Below, piece by piece: positions 35,995-44,514 of a stretch of DNA of 64,000 nt. The position numbers and the translations under genes are program-made. The stretch's first letter is position 1. The number at the start of each line of letters is the position of its first letter. Below the pieces are notes generated by a model. The model saw only the letters and a list, made by a program, of their open reading frames with translations, did no database searches and was not told the origin of the DNA. Origin of the DNA: Streptosporangiales bacterium (GTDB lineage: Bacteria; Actinomycetota; Actinomycetes; Streptosporangiales; WHSR01); contig WHSR01000018.1 of NCBI GenBank assembly GCA_009379995.1, forward strand, positions 1-64,000. Reading direction: 5' to 3'.

Positions 35995-36441
35995 TCATCC
36001 GGAGTCGGACCGCACCTCGATGCCGTGTCGGGCGAGGAGGGCGGCGGTGACGCCGATGCCCGGCCTGCGGGTGCCGCCGAAGGTTCCGTCGTAGATCTCC
36101 CGGGAGCCGCAGGACGGACTGCGGTCGGTCAGCACAGCGGTCTTCGCCCCGGCGCGCCTGGCCAGGTCCAGAGCCCGCTCCGCGCCGGACAGGAACGCGT
36201 CGGTCACGTCGTTTCCGCAGTCGTCGACGACACGTGCCCTTCCGTCCAGCACGTCGTCGCCGTCCCCGCCAACGATCTCCGCCGGGCGCCGAGGCACGCC
36301 GAGGCCGCCGACGACCTCCGGGCACACGGCGACCGCGCCGCCCCGGCGTACCAGGTCGGTGACCTCGTCAGAGGCCTTGCTTCGGGCGTTGTAGCGGCAG
36401 GGCGCGCCGGCCAGGCAGGCGCTCACCAGCACGGGTTCCAC
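35995..36441 (-). CDS. DUF523 family protein
   Basis: 148-residue protein: VLVSACLAGAPCRYNARSK at the N-terminus, CPEVVGGLGVPRRPAEI and PSCGSREIYDGTFGG, the three conserved Cys-containing segments of DUF523. Stand-alone DUF523 proteins have no settled function; the conserved cysteines suggest metal or cluster binding. The start is GTG 36441 and the next gene starts just downstream, so the two may be co-transcribed. Confidence 0.9.
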   Translation of the reverse strand: MEPVLVSACLAGAPCRYNARSKASDEVTDLVRRGGAVAVCPEVVGGLGVPRRPAEIVGGDGDDVLDGRARVVDDCGNDVTDAFLSGAERALDLARRAGAKTAVLTDRSPSCGSREIYDGTFGGTRRPGIGVTAALLARHGIEVRSDSG

Positions 36442-36469
36442 CCAGACAGGGTACGTCGCGGGACACCCC

Positions 36470-37696
36470 CTACGAGCGTTCCTGGCGCGGCACGACGACC
36501 TCCCGCAGGATCAGGGCGATGGCCGCCGCGGTGGGGATCGCCAACAGCGCACCCACGACGCCCATCAGCGCGCCGCCGACGAGTGCCGCGATAATGGTCG
36601 CGGTGGGGGGTACGTTGACGGAGCTCTTCATCACCCGCGGATAGATGATGTAGTTCTCGACCTGCTGGTACACCACGTAATAGACGACGACAGCGATGCC
36701 GATCGGGATAGAGGTGAGGAACCCCACCACGGTGACGACGACGGCACCGAGCGTCGCCCCGATCATCGGGATGATGCCGAAGAGCGCGACGACCATGGCG
36801 AGCGGCAGCGCGTACCGGACCCCGAGGATCTGCAGGAAGATAAATGTGGCGGTGCCGTTCATCCCGGCGATGACTATGACGCCGCCGACGTAGCCGCCGA
36901 TGCGGGCGAGGATCTCGTCGCCGAGCAGGGTCACCCGGTTGCGCCGGGTGCGGGGGACGAGCCCGTATGCCATCCTCTTGATGGCCGGCAACGAGGCCAA
37001 GAAGTAGAGGGTCAAGATGAGCACGGTGACGGTGCTGAAGACGGCACTCAGCACCACCACGCCGGCGCCGACGACGCCGCCGAAGGCCTGCTGGCCGAGC
37101 TCCCCGCTGGTGAGGTAGCTCTCCGCCCGTTCGAGGATCTGGTACTGCTGGTCGAGCCGGTTGATCATGTCGTTGTTCTGCAGATCCCGGACGTAGTCAG
37201 GTAGAGCCGAGACGAACGCCGTCGTCTGCGCGGTGAGCGGCGGGACGACGGCGTACCCAAACCCGGCGAAGAAGGCGATGACCGCGAGGAAGACGATGCT
37301 GACCGCCCAGCGTCGGGCGAGCCCCCACCGCCGCAGCGCCTCCACCGCCGGGCTGAGCCCGACCGCAAGGAACATCGACACCACGATCAGCACGAGCACC
37401 TGGCGGGCACCGGTAATCGACTGGACGAGCGCCCACGCGACGAAGACCCCGAGCGCGCCGGTGAAGCCCATGAGGAACGGCGAGGTACGGCGCAGCGGAC
37501 GGCCGGGCCGCCCGAACGGGAACGCGCCCTGTTCTTCCTCTTCGTCGGCGCGTTCGGCGCGTTCGGCGGCGCGGCGACGCTCCTCTCCTTCTTGGGGTCG
37601 TCGCTCACGCTCCTCGGCGTCGTCCGGCGGCGCGTCCTCCGGTCCCGAGACCGGCGCGCGCTCTCCTTCCCGGCCCGGCTCCTCTTCCTTGGCCAC
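36470..37696 (-). CDS. AI-2E family membrane transporter
   Basis: 408-residue permease of the AI-2E (PerM) family with about eight helices. After a 60-residue charged cytoplasmic tail (many Glu/Arg) come FLMGFTGALGVFVAWALV, LVLIVVSMFLAVGLSPAVEALRR and the family motif region ALPLAMVVALFGIIPMIG. The family includes exporters of small signals and ion antiporters, so the name does not prove AI-2 transport. The acidic tail is longer than usual. Confidence 0.88.
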   Translation of the reverse strand: MAKEEEPGREGERAPVSGPEDAPPDDAEERERRPQEGEERRRAAERAERADEEEEQGAFPFGRPGRPLRRTSPFLMGFTGALGVFVAWALVQSITGARQVLVLIVVSMFLAVGLSPAVEALRRWGLARRWAVSIVFLAVIAFFAGFGYAVVPPLTAQTTAFVSALPDYVRDLQNNDMINRLDQQYQILERAESYLTSGELGQQAFGGVVGAGVVVLSAVFSTVTVLILTLYFLASLPAIKRMAYGLVPRTRRNRVTLLGDEILARIGGYVGGVIVIAGMNGTATFIFLQILGVRYALPLAMVVALFGIIPMIGATLGAVVVTVVGFLTSIPIGIAVVVYYVVYQQVENYIIYPRVMKSSVNVPPTATIIAALVGGALMGVVGALLAIPTAAAIALILREVVVPRQERS

Positions 37697-37868
37697 GACT
37701 GCTCCCCGTCATGTTCCGTGCCACCAGTGTCAACCGCGAGGGCCCTGACAGTGTCCCTGGCCCTAACAGCGGCAAGGAGCCTAGTGCCCACCCAAATGCT
37801 GGGGACACCAGACTCCTTGCGAAAAGGCCGAAGGTAGGGGACGAAGGCGACGAAGGTGTCGCCGTCTC

Positions 37869-39239
37869 CTACTCCTGCCACCACTCCTGGGCGCCCGCGG
37901 GCTGCTGCTCCTTGGCGCCCTCGTTCTGGCTGGCGCCTTGGTTCTGGGGCTGGGGCTGCTTCTGCTTGCTGTCGCCCTTGGCGGCGTTGTTCTTGTTCCG
38001 GTTGCCGTCCTCCGACGACTCGGGCTGCTCGCCGGAACCGATCGCTGGTTGCTCGGACACAGCCTGCAGGGCCGCCTCCCCGCCGGGAACCGGCATCCCG
38101 CCCAGCAGCTGGCGCAGCTGAGCCAGGTGGCCGGTGATGCTGTCGCGCTGCCGGGTGAGCTCGTCGACCTCGCGCTGAGCGGCCGAACGGGTGCGCTCGG
38201 CCTCGGCCTTGGTCTCCGCCAGCAGGGCTTCGGCCTGCGACTTGGCCTCCGAGACCACCTGGTCGGCGTTCTTCCGGGCGTTGGCGATGAGCTGCTTGGC
38301 GTGCGCGTCGGCCTCGCGGCGAACCTGCTCGGCCTGGGTGTTGGCCTTGGTGGCCCGCTGCTCGGCGGTCGCGGCCCGCTGCTCGGCCTCGGCCACCAGC
38401 TTCTGGGTCGCGGCCTGTGCCGCGGCGTGACGTTCGGCCTCCTGCCGCTCGGCCTCCTCGCGCCGGGCGGCGAGCTGGATCTCGAACTCGGCCTCGGCCT
38501 GTGCCCGCTGGGCCTCGCTCTCCTCGAGGATCCGCTGCGCCTGGGCCCGCATTTCGTCGGCCTGCCGCTTGGCGGTGGTGAGGATCTCGTCGCGCTCCCG
38601 CTTGGTGGAGGCGCGCAGCTGGGCCACCTCACGCTCGGTAGTGGTGCGCAGCTTCGCGATCTCCCGCTCGACCTGGGCGCGCTTCTCCGCGATCTCGTGG
38701 TCGGCGGTGGCGCGGAGCTTGGACACCTCGCGCTCGGTGGTGGAGGTCAGCTCCTCGGCTTCCCGCCGGGCGGAGTTCCGGATCTCCTCGGCCTCGCGCT
38801 CGGCCGCGTTGCGCATGTCGTCCGCCTCGCGCTGCGCGGTGGCGCGGAGTTCGGCGGCCTCGTTCTCGGCCGCGGCTCGCATCTCCGCGGCGTCGACCTT
38901 GGCGCCGGCCTTGATCTCGTTGGCCTCCGACTTGGCGGCCTGAAGCAGCTCGGTTGCCTGCTCCTCGGCGAGACGCAGCAACTGTTCGATGCGCGCGCCA
39001 AGCCCCGAGTAGCTGGGCCGTTCCTGCTCCTGGAGCTGACGGTGCGCCTCGTTGAGGTCGCGCTGCATCGCCTGGGCCTGCTCCTTGGCCCGGCGCGCCT
39101 CATCATCGATCTGCTTGATGTGCTCGTCGACCTGGTGCCGGTCGTAGCCGCGAAGCACCACGTCGAACTCACGGGGGGACGAGGTTTCCTCAAAGAAGTT
39201 ACTGAGCTGGGCGTCGATGTCGGGCTGCATGGGGCTCAA
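37869..39239 (-). CDS. FilP/DivIVA-like coiled-coil cytoskeletal protein
   Basis: 456-residue protein almost entirely coiled coil. The N-terminus has a DivIVA-like segment EFDVVLRGYDRHQVDEHIKQ, then about 330 residues of heptad-like Ala/Glu/Arg repeats (AEREAEEIRNSARREAEEL and similar), and a Gln/Pro-rich C-terminal tail. It resembles Streptomyces FilP/Scy proteins, which organise polar growth, and the neighbourhood with nucS matches that region from memory. The opposite strand carries a long false frame (37938-39245) caused by the repeats. It probably acts at hyphal tips. Confidence 0.82.
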   Translation of the reverse strand: MSPMQPDIDAQLSNFFEETSSPREFDVVLRGYDRHQVDEHIKQIDDEARRAKEQAQAMQRDLNEAHRQLQEQERPSYSGLGARIEQLLRLAEEQATELLQAAKSEANEIKAGAKVDAAEMRAAAENEAAELRATAQREADDMRNAAEREAEEIRNSARREAEELTSTTEREVSKLRATADHEIAEKRAQVEREIAKLRTTTEREVAQLRASTKRERDEILTTAKRQADEMRAQAQRILEESEAQRAQAEAEFEIQLAARREEAERQEAERHAAAQAATQKLVAEAEQRAATAEQRATKANTQAEQVRREADAHAKQLIANARKNADQVVSEAKSQAEALLAETKAEAERTRSAAQREVDELTRQRDSITGHLAQLRQLLGGMPVPGGEAALQAVSEQPAIGSGEQPESSEDGNRNKNNAAKGDSKQKQPQPQNQGASQNEGAKEQQPAGAQEWWQE

Positions 39240-39691
39240 TCCTGACTGGTGGGACGGCTACGCGTCGGTGTGTCGGCTCGTGCACGCTGCGTACGCGGCA
39301 GATACCCGCGCACGCCGAGACCCTTTACGAGCAGGGCAGTGTGCCAGCGGCACATCAAAGGAAGAGTACTCCGAGCAGGGCCTTACTGGGGCGACAATGG
39401 CAGTCATACGTAGCTTGTCCGATTTATCCTATTGATTCGCCTTTACGAAGAACCAAATCTGAGGACCGTGCGAGGCGTGACCCCGGGCGTGCCTCCGGCC
39501 TCACGCTAGCTTGCGGACCAGCTCTCAACCATACGCTTCGACATCTTTCCGCCACAGCCAGTTGCCATAAAGCTGTATCAGGGCCGCCCTCATCTTGCTC
39601 TCCACGGAAGGACCGAGCGTGCCCGGCGGCGTACGGGGTGCCGTCGTCGGCCGCTCGGTCCGCGGAGTGATCCCGACCGGAAGCAGTTCAC
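39240..39691. other. intergenic region between divergent genes
   Basis: The 452 bp between the FilP-like gene and the YbaB-like gene include an AT-richer zone around 39400-39460 (GATTTATCCTATTGATTCGC), the likely promoter area. I could not define -35/-10 boxes with confidence and see no gene. Confidence 0.4.
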
Positions 39692-40099
39692 ATGGAGTCT
39701 CAGGGACAGTGGCTCGAGCGATTGCGACGGGAAACCGAGTCGCGGCTCGAGCGCATCGCGGAGATGCAGGAGGAACTGGCGGAGGTCGCGGGTGAGGCCC
39801 GTTCGCCGGATCGGATGGTGTGGGCCAAGGTCGGCCCCAACGGGGCGCCCAGCGATCTGAAGTTCGAGATCGGGGCGCTGCGGTACGAGCCCAACCAGCT
39901 GGCGCGCATCGTGCTGCAGACATTCCAGGAGGCGGCCGCCAAGGCCGCGGAGCAGCTGAACGACGTGGTCCGGCCCGCCTTGGGCGACGGCGTCGACCTC
40001 GACTCGTTGATGCAGGGGCGGACGCCGGACGACGTCCGCCAGCACGTCGAGGGCGCCCTTGCGGACTTTCGGAGAGACGCCAGAACCCGAGGCGGGTGA
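39692..40099 (+). CDS. YbaB/EbfC family DNA-binding-type protein
   Basis: 135-residue protein with a coiled N-terminus (QGQWLERLRRETESRLERIA), a YbaB-like beta core (VWAKVGPNGAPSDLKFEIGA) and RIVLQTFQEAAAKAAEQL helix. In actinobacteria such YbaB-like genes sit with type VII secretion substrates. Here it is followed after 3 bp by a truncated EspC-like gene. A second YbaB-like gene occurs at the end of the secretion locus (60487). Whether it binds DNA is untested. Confidence 0.8.
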   Translation: MESQGQWLERLRRETESRLERIAEMQEELAEVAGEARSPDRMVWAKVGPNGAPSDLKFEIGALRYEPNQLARIVLQTFQEAAAKAAEQLNDVVRPALGDGVDLDSLMQGRTPDDVRQHVEGALADFRRDARTRGG

Positions 40100-40102
40100 A
40101 CG

Positions 40103-40270
40103 GTGGAACGATTTCGGGTGGAACCCGCCGCCCTCGAGGCTTGCGCGGCGGCCCACGACGGTCTTGGGGATGAAACGGATCAGACCCGGCAGCGGCTCGT
40201 AACCCACGCCCCCCGATTTGGCCGTGATCTTGCAGAAATTCAAACCGGCCCGCTTTGTCTTTCTCCGTAA
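40103..40270 (+). pseudogene. truncated EspC-like (DUF2580) protein cut by a repeat
   Basis: GTG 40103 opens a 55-residue frame VERFRVEPAALEACAAAHDG..., which matches the N-terminus of ESX EspC-like/WXG100 proteins (about 100-130 residues). After RLVTHAPRFGRDLAE the frame runs into a family A repeat and stops at TAA 40268-40270 inside it. The C-terminal half is therefore missing. The start lies 3 bp after the YbaB stop, so the two once formed a pair. Confidence 0.65.
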
Positions 40271-40289
40271 GATCACGGCCAAGGGGGGA
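40212..40289. repeat. family A palindrome, asymmetric variant
   Basis: Outer arms TTGGCCGTGATCTT and AAGATCACGGCCAA are complementary, but the inside (GCAGAAATTCAAACCGGC, then GCTTTGTCTTTCTCCGT) is not palindromic. The inside matches the copy at 139-200. It carries the stop codon of the truncated EspC-like frame. Confidence 0.75.
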
Positions 40290-40542
40290 TCAGCAAGGCC
40301 GCCGCCGGCGACGCAGAGCGCGAACCAGGCCAGCACGATGCCGGCCTCCGCGAGCCCGTCGACGAAGCCCCGCGACATCCCGCTGAGCTCCTTCGGGCGG
40401 ACGCACCCAGTTCGCTCCGGAACGCCCCCCCAGGGGTCTCCTTGGTGAGGACGTTCGTTGTGTTCCGGCTCCACCACGATCAGCTCCCCATCTTCCGCTC
40501 GAGGCCTACGGTAATGGCCGGGGCGAGCCGAACTGGGCCGAA
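40290..40542. other. intergenic stretch, possible gene debris
   Basis: On the minus strand a short frame begins MSRGFVDGLAEAGIVLAWFALCVAG (from about 40380), one hydrophobic helix, then it runs into the repeat. No family is recognisable and no clean stop follows outside the repeat. It may be the remains of a small membrane protein gene. Nothing else is seen. Confidence 0.25.
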
Positions 40543-40959
40543 CTACGGTGCCTGGACGAGTTCGGTGAGAACGCCGCCGACGGCCTTGGGGTGCAGGAAC
40601 GCGATCGAGGCACCCATCGAACCGTGCCGTGGGCGGTCGTCGATGAGCCGTACACCGCTCGCGGCGAGGATCCCCAGCGCCGCCTCGACGTCGTCGACCC
40701 CGTACCCGACGTGGTGGATCCCCTCGCCGTGGCGGGCGAGGAACCGGCCCACCGCTGTGTCGTCGTGAATCGGCTGCAGGAGCTGTACGTACGACGACCC
40801 GGCCGGCGCGTCGGCGACGTGCAGCATCGCCTCGTGGACACCCTGCCCGGGCTGGGTCTCCCGAGCCGCCACCGTCAGGCCGAACGTCGAGGTGTAGAAC
40901 GCGATCTTCTCCTCCAGGTCGTGGCAGGCGATCCCGACGTGGTCGATCCGTGTGAACAC
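40543..40959 (-). CDS. mce: methylmalonyl-CoA epimerase (VOC family)
   Basis: Interconverts (R)- and (S)-methylmalonyl-CoA. The 138-residue vicinal-oxygen-chelate protein has FTRIDHVGIACHDLEEKIAF (metal His), LLQPI, GEGIHHVGYGVDDV (second His) and the FLHPK end with the conserved acidic ligand in VLTELVQ. GTG 40959 has a GGAGG ribosome site. It is divergent from meaB, so the shared 139-bp region holds both promoters. The context with a coenzyme B12 mutase supports the assignment. Confidence 0.92.
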   Translation of the reverse strand: MFTRIDHVGIACHDLEEKIAFYTSTFGLTVAARETQPGQGVHEAMLHVADAPAGSSYVQLLQPIHDDTAVGRFLARHGEGIHHVGYGVDDVEAALGILAASGVRLIDDRPRHGSMGASIAFLHPKAVGGVLTELVQAP

Positions 40960-41098
40960 TGTTCGGCCTCCGGTGCGACGTGTGTCTCTCGATATCGTGA
41001 CACCATGCCGGATTCCGTGGTCGTCGTCGGTGCCCCTCTCCTTTCTCGCGCGCCCCTGGCATGACCACCCCGGGAGCACTGACGTAGGGAGGCGGTCT

Positions 41099-42076
41099 GT
41101 GGCGCGGAGGGTCGACGTCGAGGATCTGGTCGACCGCACACGCAAGGGGGAGCGGCGTGCGGTCGCCCGGCTGATCTCGCTGGTCGAGGACGCGTCACCG
41201 CAGCTGCGTCCGATCATGGCCGCGCTGTGCCGAGGCGGGAGCTCCAGGTGGCGCGTCGGCGCCGCCCGGATCATCGGGCTCACCGGCTCGCCCGGCGTCG
41301 GCAAGTCGACCTGCACGAGCGCGTTGGTGAGCGGATACCGTGCCCGGGGCCGGCGGGTCGGGGTCCTTGCCGTCGATCCTTCGTCGCCGTTCACCGGTGG
41401 CGCGTTGCTCGGCGACCGGGTCCGGATGCAGGACCACGCGACCGACCCCGACGTCTTCATCCGCTCCATGGCCACCCGCGGTCACCTCGGTGGGCTCGCC
41501 TGGGCGACCCCGCAGGCGTTGCGGGTTCTCGACGCCGCGGGCTGCGAGGTGATTCTGGTGGAGACGGTGGGTGTCGGCCAGGCCGAGGTCGAGGTCGCAT
41601 CCCTCGCCGACTCGACGGTGGTGCTGGTCGCGCCCGGCATGGGCGACAGCATCCAGGCGGCGAAGGCCGGCATCCTCGAGGTCGCCGACCTGTTCGTGGT
41701 CAACAAGGCCGACCGCGAGGGCGCGCAGGCCACGGTGCGGGACCTCCGTACCATGCTGGCCCTGGCGGAGCGGGGCCCCGACGACTGGAAGCCGCCCATC
41801 GTCAGTACCGTCGCGCCCAAGGGTGAAGGCATCGTCGAGCTCGTGGACAAGCTCGACGCGCACGCCGACTGGCTGGACAGCACCGGCGAGCTGGAGCGGC
41901 GTCGGCGCGACCGGGCCCGCGACGAGGTCGAGGCGATAGCCATGACCGTTCTGCGCGAGCGCATGGTCGACTTGCACGGCGACCGGCGGCTCGTCGATCT
42001 CGCCGGCCTGGTCGTGGCCGGCGAGATCGACCCGTACGCCGCGGCCGACGAGTTGGTTAACGATCTGGCGAAGTGA
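41099..42076 (+). CDS. meaB: MeaB-type G-protein chaperone of acyl-CoA mutase
   Basis: Loads adenosylcobalamin into, and protects, B12-dependent acyl-CoA mutases, using GTP. The 325-residue P-loop GTPase has GLTGSPGVGKSTCTSALV, VDPSSPFTGGALLGDRVRM, ETVGVGQAEVEVA and the G4 motif NKADREG. GTG 41099 has AGGGAGG 7 bases upstream; the earlier in-frame start at 40952 overlaps mce and is rejected. It heads an apparent unit with marR, the mutase and thioredoxin. Confidence 0.95.
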   Translation: MARRVDVEDLVDRTRKGERRAVARLISLVEDASPQLRPIMAALCRGGSSRWRVGAARIIGLTGSPGVGKSTCTSALVSGYRARGRRVGVLAVDPSSPFTGGALLGDRVRMQDHATDPDVFIRSMATRGHLGGLAWATPQALRVLDAAGCEVILVETVGVGQAEVEVASLADSTVVLVAPGMGDSIQAAKAGILEVADLFVVNKADREGAQATVRDLRTMLALAERGPDDWKPPIVSTVAPKGEGIVELVDKLDAHADWLDSTGELERRRRDRARDEVEAIAMTVLRERMVDLHGDRRLVDLAGLVVAGEIDPYAAADELVNDLAK

Positions 42077-42114
42077 TGGGGACCGGGCCAACCGTCAGCA
42101 AATAAAGTGTCGGC

Positions 42115-42636
42115 GTGACCCGCCCGTTGAGCCTGCCGTTCGATCCGATCGAGCGGGCCGCTCACCTCTGGGAGGACAGGTGGGGCCCGTCGGCGGCGAT
42201 GGCCGCCGTCACCTCGATCATGCGGGTGCAGCAGGTCCTTATCGGTGAGCTGGACGGGATACTCCGTTCCTACGACCTGACCTTTGCCCGGTACGAGGCC
42301 CTCGTGCTGCTCACCTTCAGCCGGGCGGGCGCGTTGCCGCTCAACAAGATCGGCGAACGGCTCATGGTGCACCCGACGAGCGTGACCAACACGATCGATC
42401 GCCTGGAGGGCCAGGGCCTGGTGGAGCGGCGGCCCAATCCGGCCGACGGCCGCGGGACGCTCGCCGCCGTCACCGACAAGGGTCGGGAGGTCGTGGAGCT
42501 GGCCACCGGTGACCTGATCGCGGCCCGCTTCGGCATGCGCGCCTACGACGAGGAACAGCTCCGCCAACTCTTCACGCTGCTCCGGGTGCTGCGGGTGGAC
42601 GTGGGCGACTTCCTGCCGGAGCGCGACGACACCTGA
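42115..42636 (+). CDS. MarR-family transcriptional regulator
   Basis: 173-residue regulator with a winged helix-turn-helix: LNKIGERLMVHPTSVTNTID and a wing LVERRPNPADGRGTLAAVT. It starts at GTG 42115, 38 bp after meaB, and precedes the mutase gene by 107 bp, so it may regulate this acyl-CoA mutase module. Dimerisation helices flank the domain. Its ligand is unknown, possibly an acyl-CoA. Confidence 0.92.
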   Translation: MTRPLSLPFDPIERAAHLWEDRWGPSAAMAAVTSIMRVQQVLIGELDGILRSYDLTFARYEALVLLTFSRAGALPLNKIGERLMVHPTSVTNTIDRLEGQGLVERRPNPADGRGTLAAVTDKGREVVELATGDLIAARFGMRAYDEEQLRQLFTLLRVLRVDVGDFLPERDDT

Positions 42637-42743
42637 GGCGTCCCCTTTCCTGTTTCCCGTCCCGCTCTGTCGGGAAATACTTGGACGTCCTAGTATTTTG
42701 ACTGTAGAACCTGCTCGCCCGACGAAGCTGGAGGCGGGTCATC

Positions 42744-44438
42744 GTGAACGCGAAGGACATCGAGGCTGGTCAACGGCGCTGGCAGCAGCGGTACGACGCC
42801 GCACGCAAGCGCGACGTCGAATTCACCACCCTGTCCGGGCTCGACCTGGCCCCGGTCTACGGGCCACCCGCGGGCGTCGACTATCCCGGATTCGAGCGGA
42901 TCGGCTGGCCGGGGGAGTTTCCGTACACGCGCGGGCTGTATCACACCGGGTACCGCGGGCGTACCTGGACGATCCGCCAGTTCTCCGGGTTCGGCAACGC
43001 CCGGCAGACCAACGAGCGGTACAAGAAGCTGCTGCGGGCCGGCGGAGCCGGCCTGTCGGTCGCGTTCGACATGCCGACGCTCATGGGCCGCGACTCCGAC
43101 GACCCCAGGTCGCTCGGCGAGGTCGGGCACTGCGGTGTGGCCGTCGACTCCGGCGCCGACATGGACATCCTGTTTTCTGAGATACCGCTCGGCTCCGTTA
43201 CCACCTCGATGACGATCAGCGGCCCCGCGGTTCCGATCTTCTGCATGTACCTCGTGGCGGCGGAGAGACAGGGCGTCGACATCCACACCCTCGACGGCAC
43301 CCTGCAGACCGACATCTTCAAGGAGTACATCGCCCAGAAGGAGTGGCTCTTCCCGCCCGAGCCGCACCTGCGCCTGATCGGCGACCTCATGGAGTTCTGC
43401 GCGCGCGAGATCCCCGCGTACAAGCCGCTTTCGGTGTCGGGCTACCACATCCGGGAGGCCGGCTCGACCGCCGCCCAGGAGCTCGCCTTCACCCTGGCGG
43501 ACGGCTTCGGCTACGTCGAGCTGGGCCTGTCCCGCGGCCTGGATCTGGAGACGTTCGCGCCCGGGCTGTCCTTCTTCTTCGACTCGCACGTCGACTTCTT
43601 CGAAGAGATCGCGAAGTTCCGCGCCGCGCGGCGGATATGGGCCCGCTGGATGCGGGACGTGTACGGCGCCACCACCGAGCGCGCCCAGTGGCTGCGGTTC
43701 CACACCCAGACCGCCGGCGTTTCGCTGACCGCCCAACAGCCCGACAACAACGTCGTCCGCACCGCTATCGAGGCGCTCGCCGCGGTGCTGGGCGGTACGA
43801 ACTCGCTGCACACCAACGCGCTCGACGAGGTGCTCGCGCTGCCCAGCGAGAAGGCGGCGGAGATCGCGCTGCGTACCCAGCAGGTGATCATGGAGGAAAC
43901 CGAGGTCACCAACGTCACCGACCCGCTGGGCGGGTCATGGTACGTCGAGGCGCTGACCGACCGGCTCGAGGAGGAGGCGGAGCGGATCTTCGCCAAGATC
44001 AAGGAGATGGGTGGCGGCGACGAGGTCGAGCACCCGGTCGGCGCCATGACCTCCGGCATCCTGCGCGGCATCGAGGACGGCTGGTTCATGTCGCAGATCG
44101 CCGACGCGGCGTTCGCCTACCAGCAGAAGCTGGAGAAGGGCGAGAAGAAGATCGTCGGTGTCAACTGCCACACCGAGACCACCGAGGAGCCGCTGGAGAT
44201 CCTGCGGATCAGCCACGAGATCGAGCGGGAGCAGCGGAGGGCGCTCGGCGAACGGCGGGAGCAGCGCGACGGGAACGCCGTCGACGCGGCGCTTCGGCGC
44301 ATGGTCGAGGTCGCGCGCACCGAGGAGAACATGATCCCGGCGATGCTCGATGCCGCGCGTGCCGAGGCGACGCTCGGCGAGATCTGCGACGTGCTGCGCG
44401 AGGAGTGGGGCATGTATCAGGAGCCACCGAAGTTCTAG
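42744..44438 (+). CDS. icmA: isobutyryl-CoA mutase large subunit
   Basis: Interconverts isobutyryl-CoA and n-butyryl-CoA with adenosylcobalamin, linking valine and butyrate metabolism. The 564-residue substrate-binding subunit has [18 protein letters not shown], the loop [12 protein letters not shown] and C-terminal [12 protein letters not shown]. Phe80 (RQFSGFG) and Gln198 (EYIAQKEW) occupy the positions of Tyr89 and Arg207 of methylmalonyl-CoA mutase, the known isobutyryl-CoA mutase pair. It has no B12-binding domain, so a separate small subunit is needed; none is in the window. ATG 42744 follows a GGAGGCGGG site. Confidence 0.9.
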   Translation: MNAKDIEAGQRRWQQRYDAARKRDVEFTTLSGLDLAPVYGPPAGVDYPGFERIGWPGEFPYTRGLYHTGYRGRTWTIRQFSGFGNARQTNERYKKLLRAGGAGLSVAFDMPTLMGRDSDDPRSLGEVGHCGVAVDSGADMDILFSEIPLGSVTTSMTISGPAVPIFCMYLVAAERQGVDIHTLDGTLQTDIFKEYIAQKEWLFPPEPHLRLIGDLMEFCAREIPAYKPLSVSGYHIREAGSTAAQELAFTLADGFGYVELGLSRGLDLETFAPGLSFFFDSHVDFFEEIAKFRAARRIWARWMRDVYGATTERAQWLRFHTQTAGVSLTAQQPDNNVVRTAIEALAAVLGGTNSLHTNALDEVLALPSEKAAEIALRTQQVIMEETEVTNVTDPLGGSWYVEALTDRLEEEAERIFAKIKEMGGGDEVEHPVGAMTSGILRGIEDGWFMSQIADAAFAYQQKLEKGEKKIVGVNCHTETTEEPLEILRISHEIEREQRRALGERREQRDGNAVDAALRRMVEVARTEENMIPAMLDAARAEATLGEICDVLREEWGMYQEPPKF

Positions 44439-44514
44439 GCTTCGCACGACCAAGGGGGCGCTAGAAAGGGCGCCTGCTGTCGTACGCAGTGTTGACATCG
44501 GGCAGGATGGAACC

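Noticed and set aside
37938-39245. Plus-strand frame of 435 codons rich in Leu/Gly
   Set aside because: It is the complement of the heptad repeats of the FilP-like gene; the regular composition is an artefact of the coiled coil.
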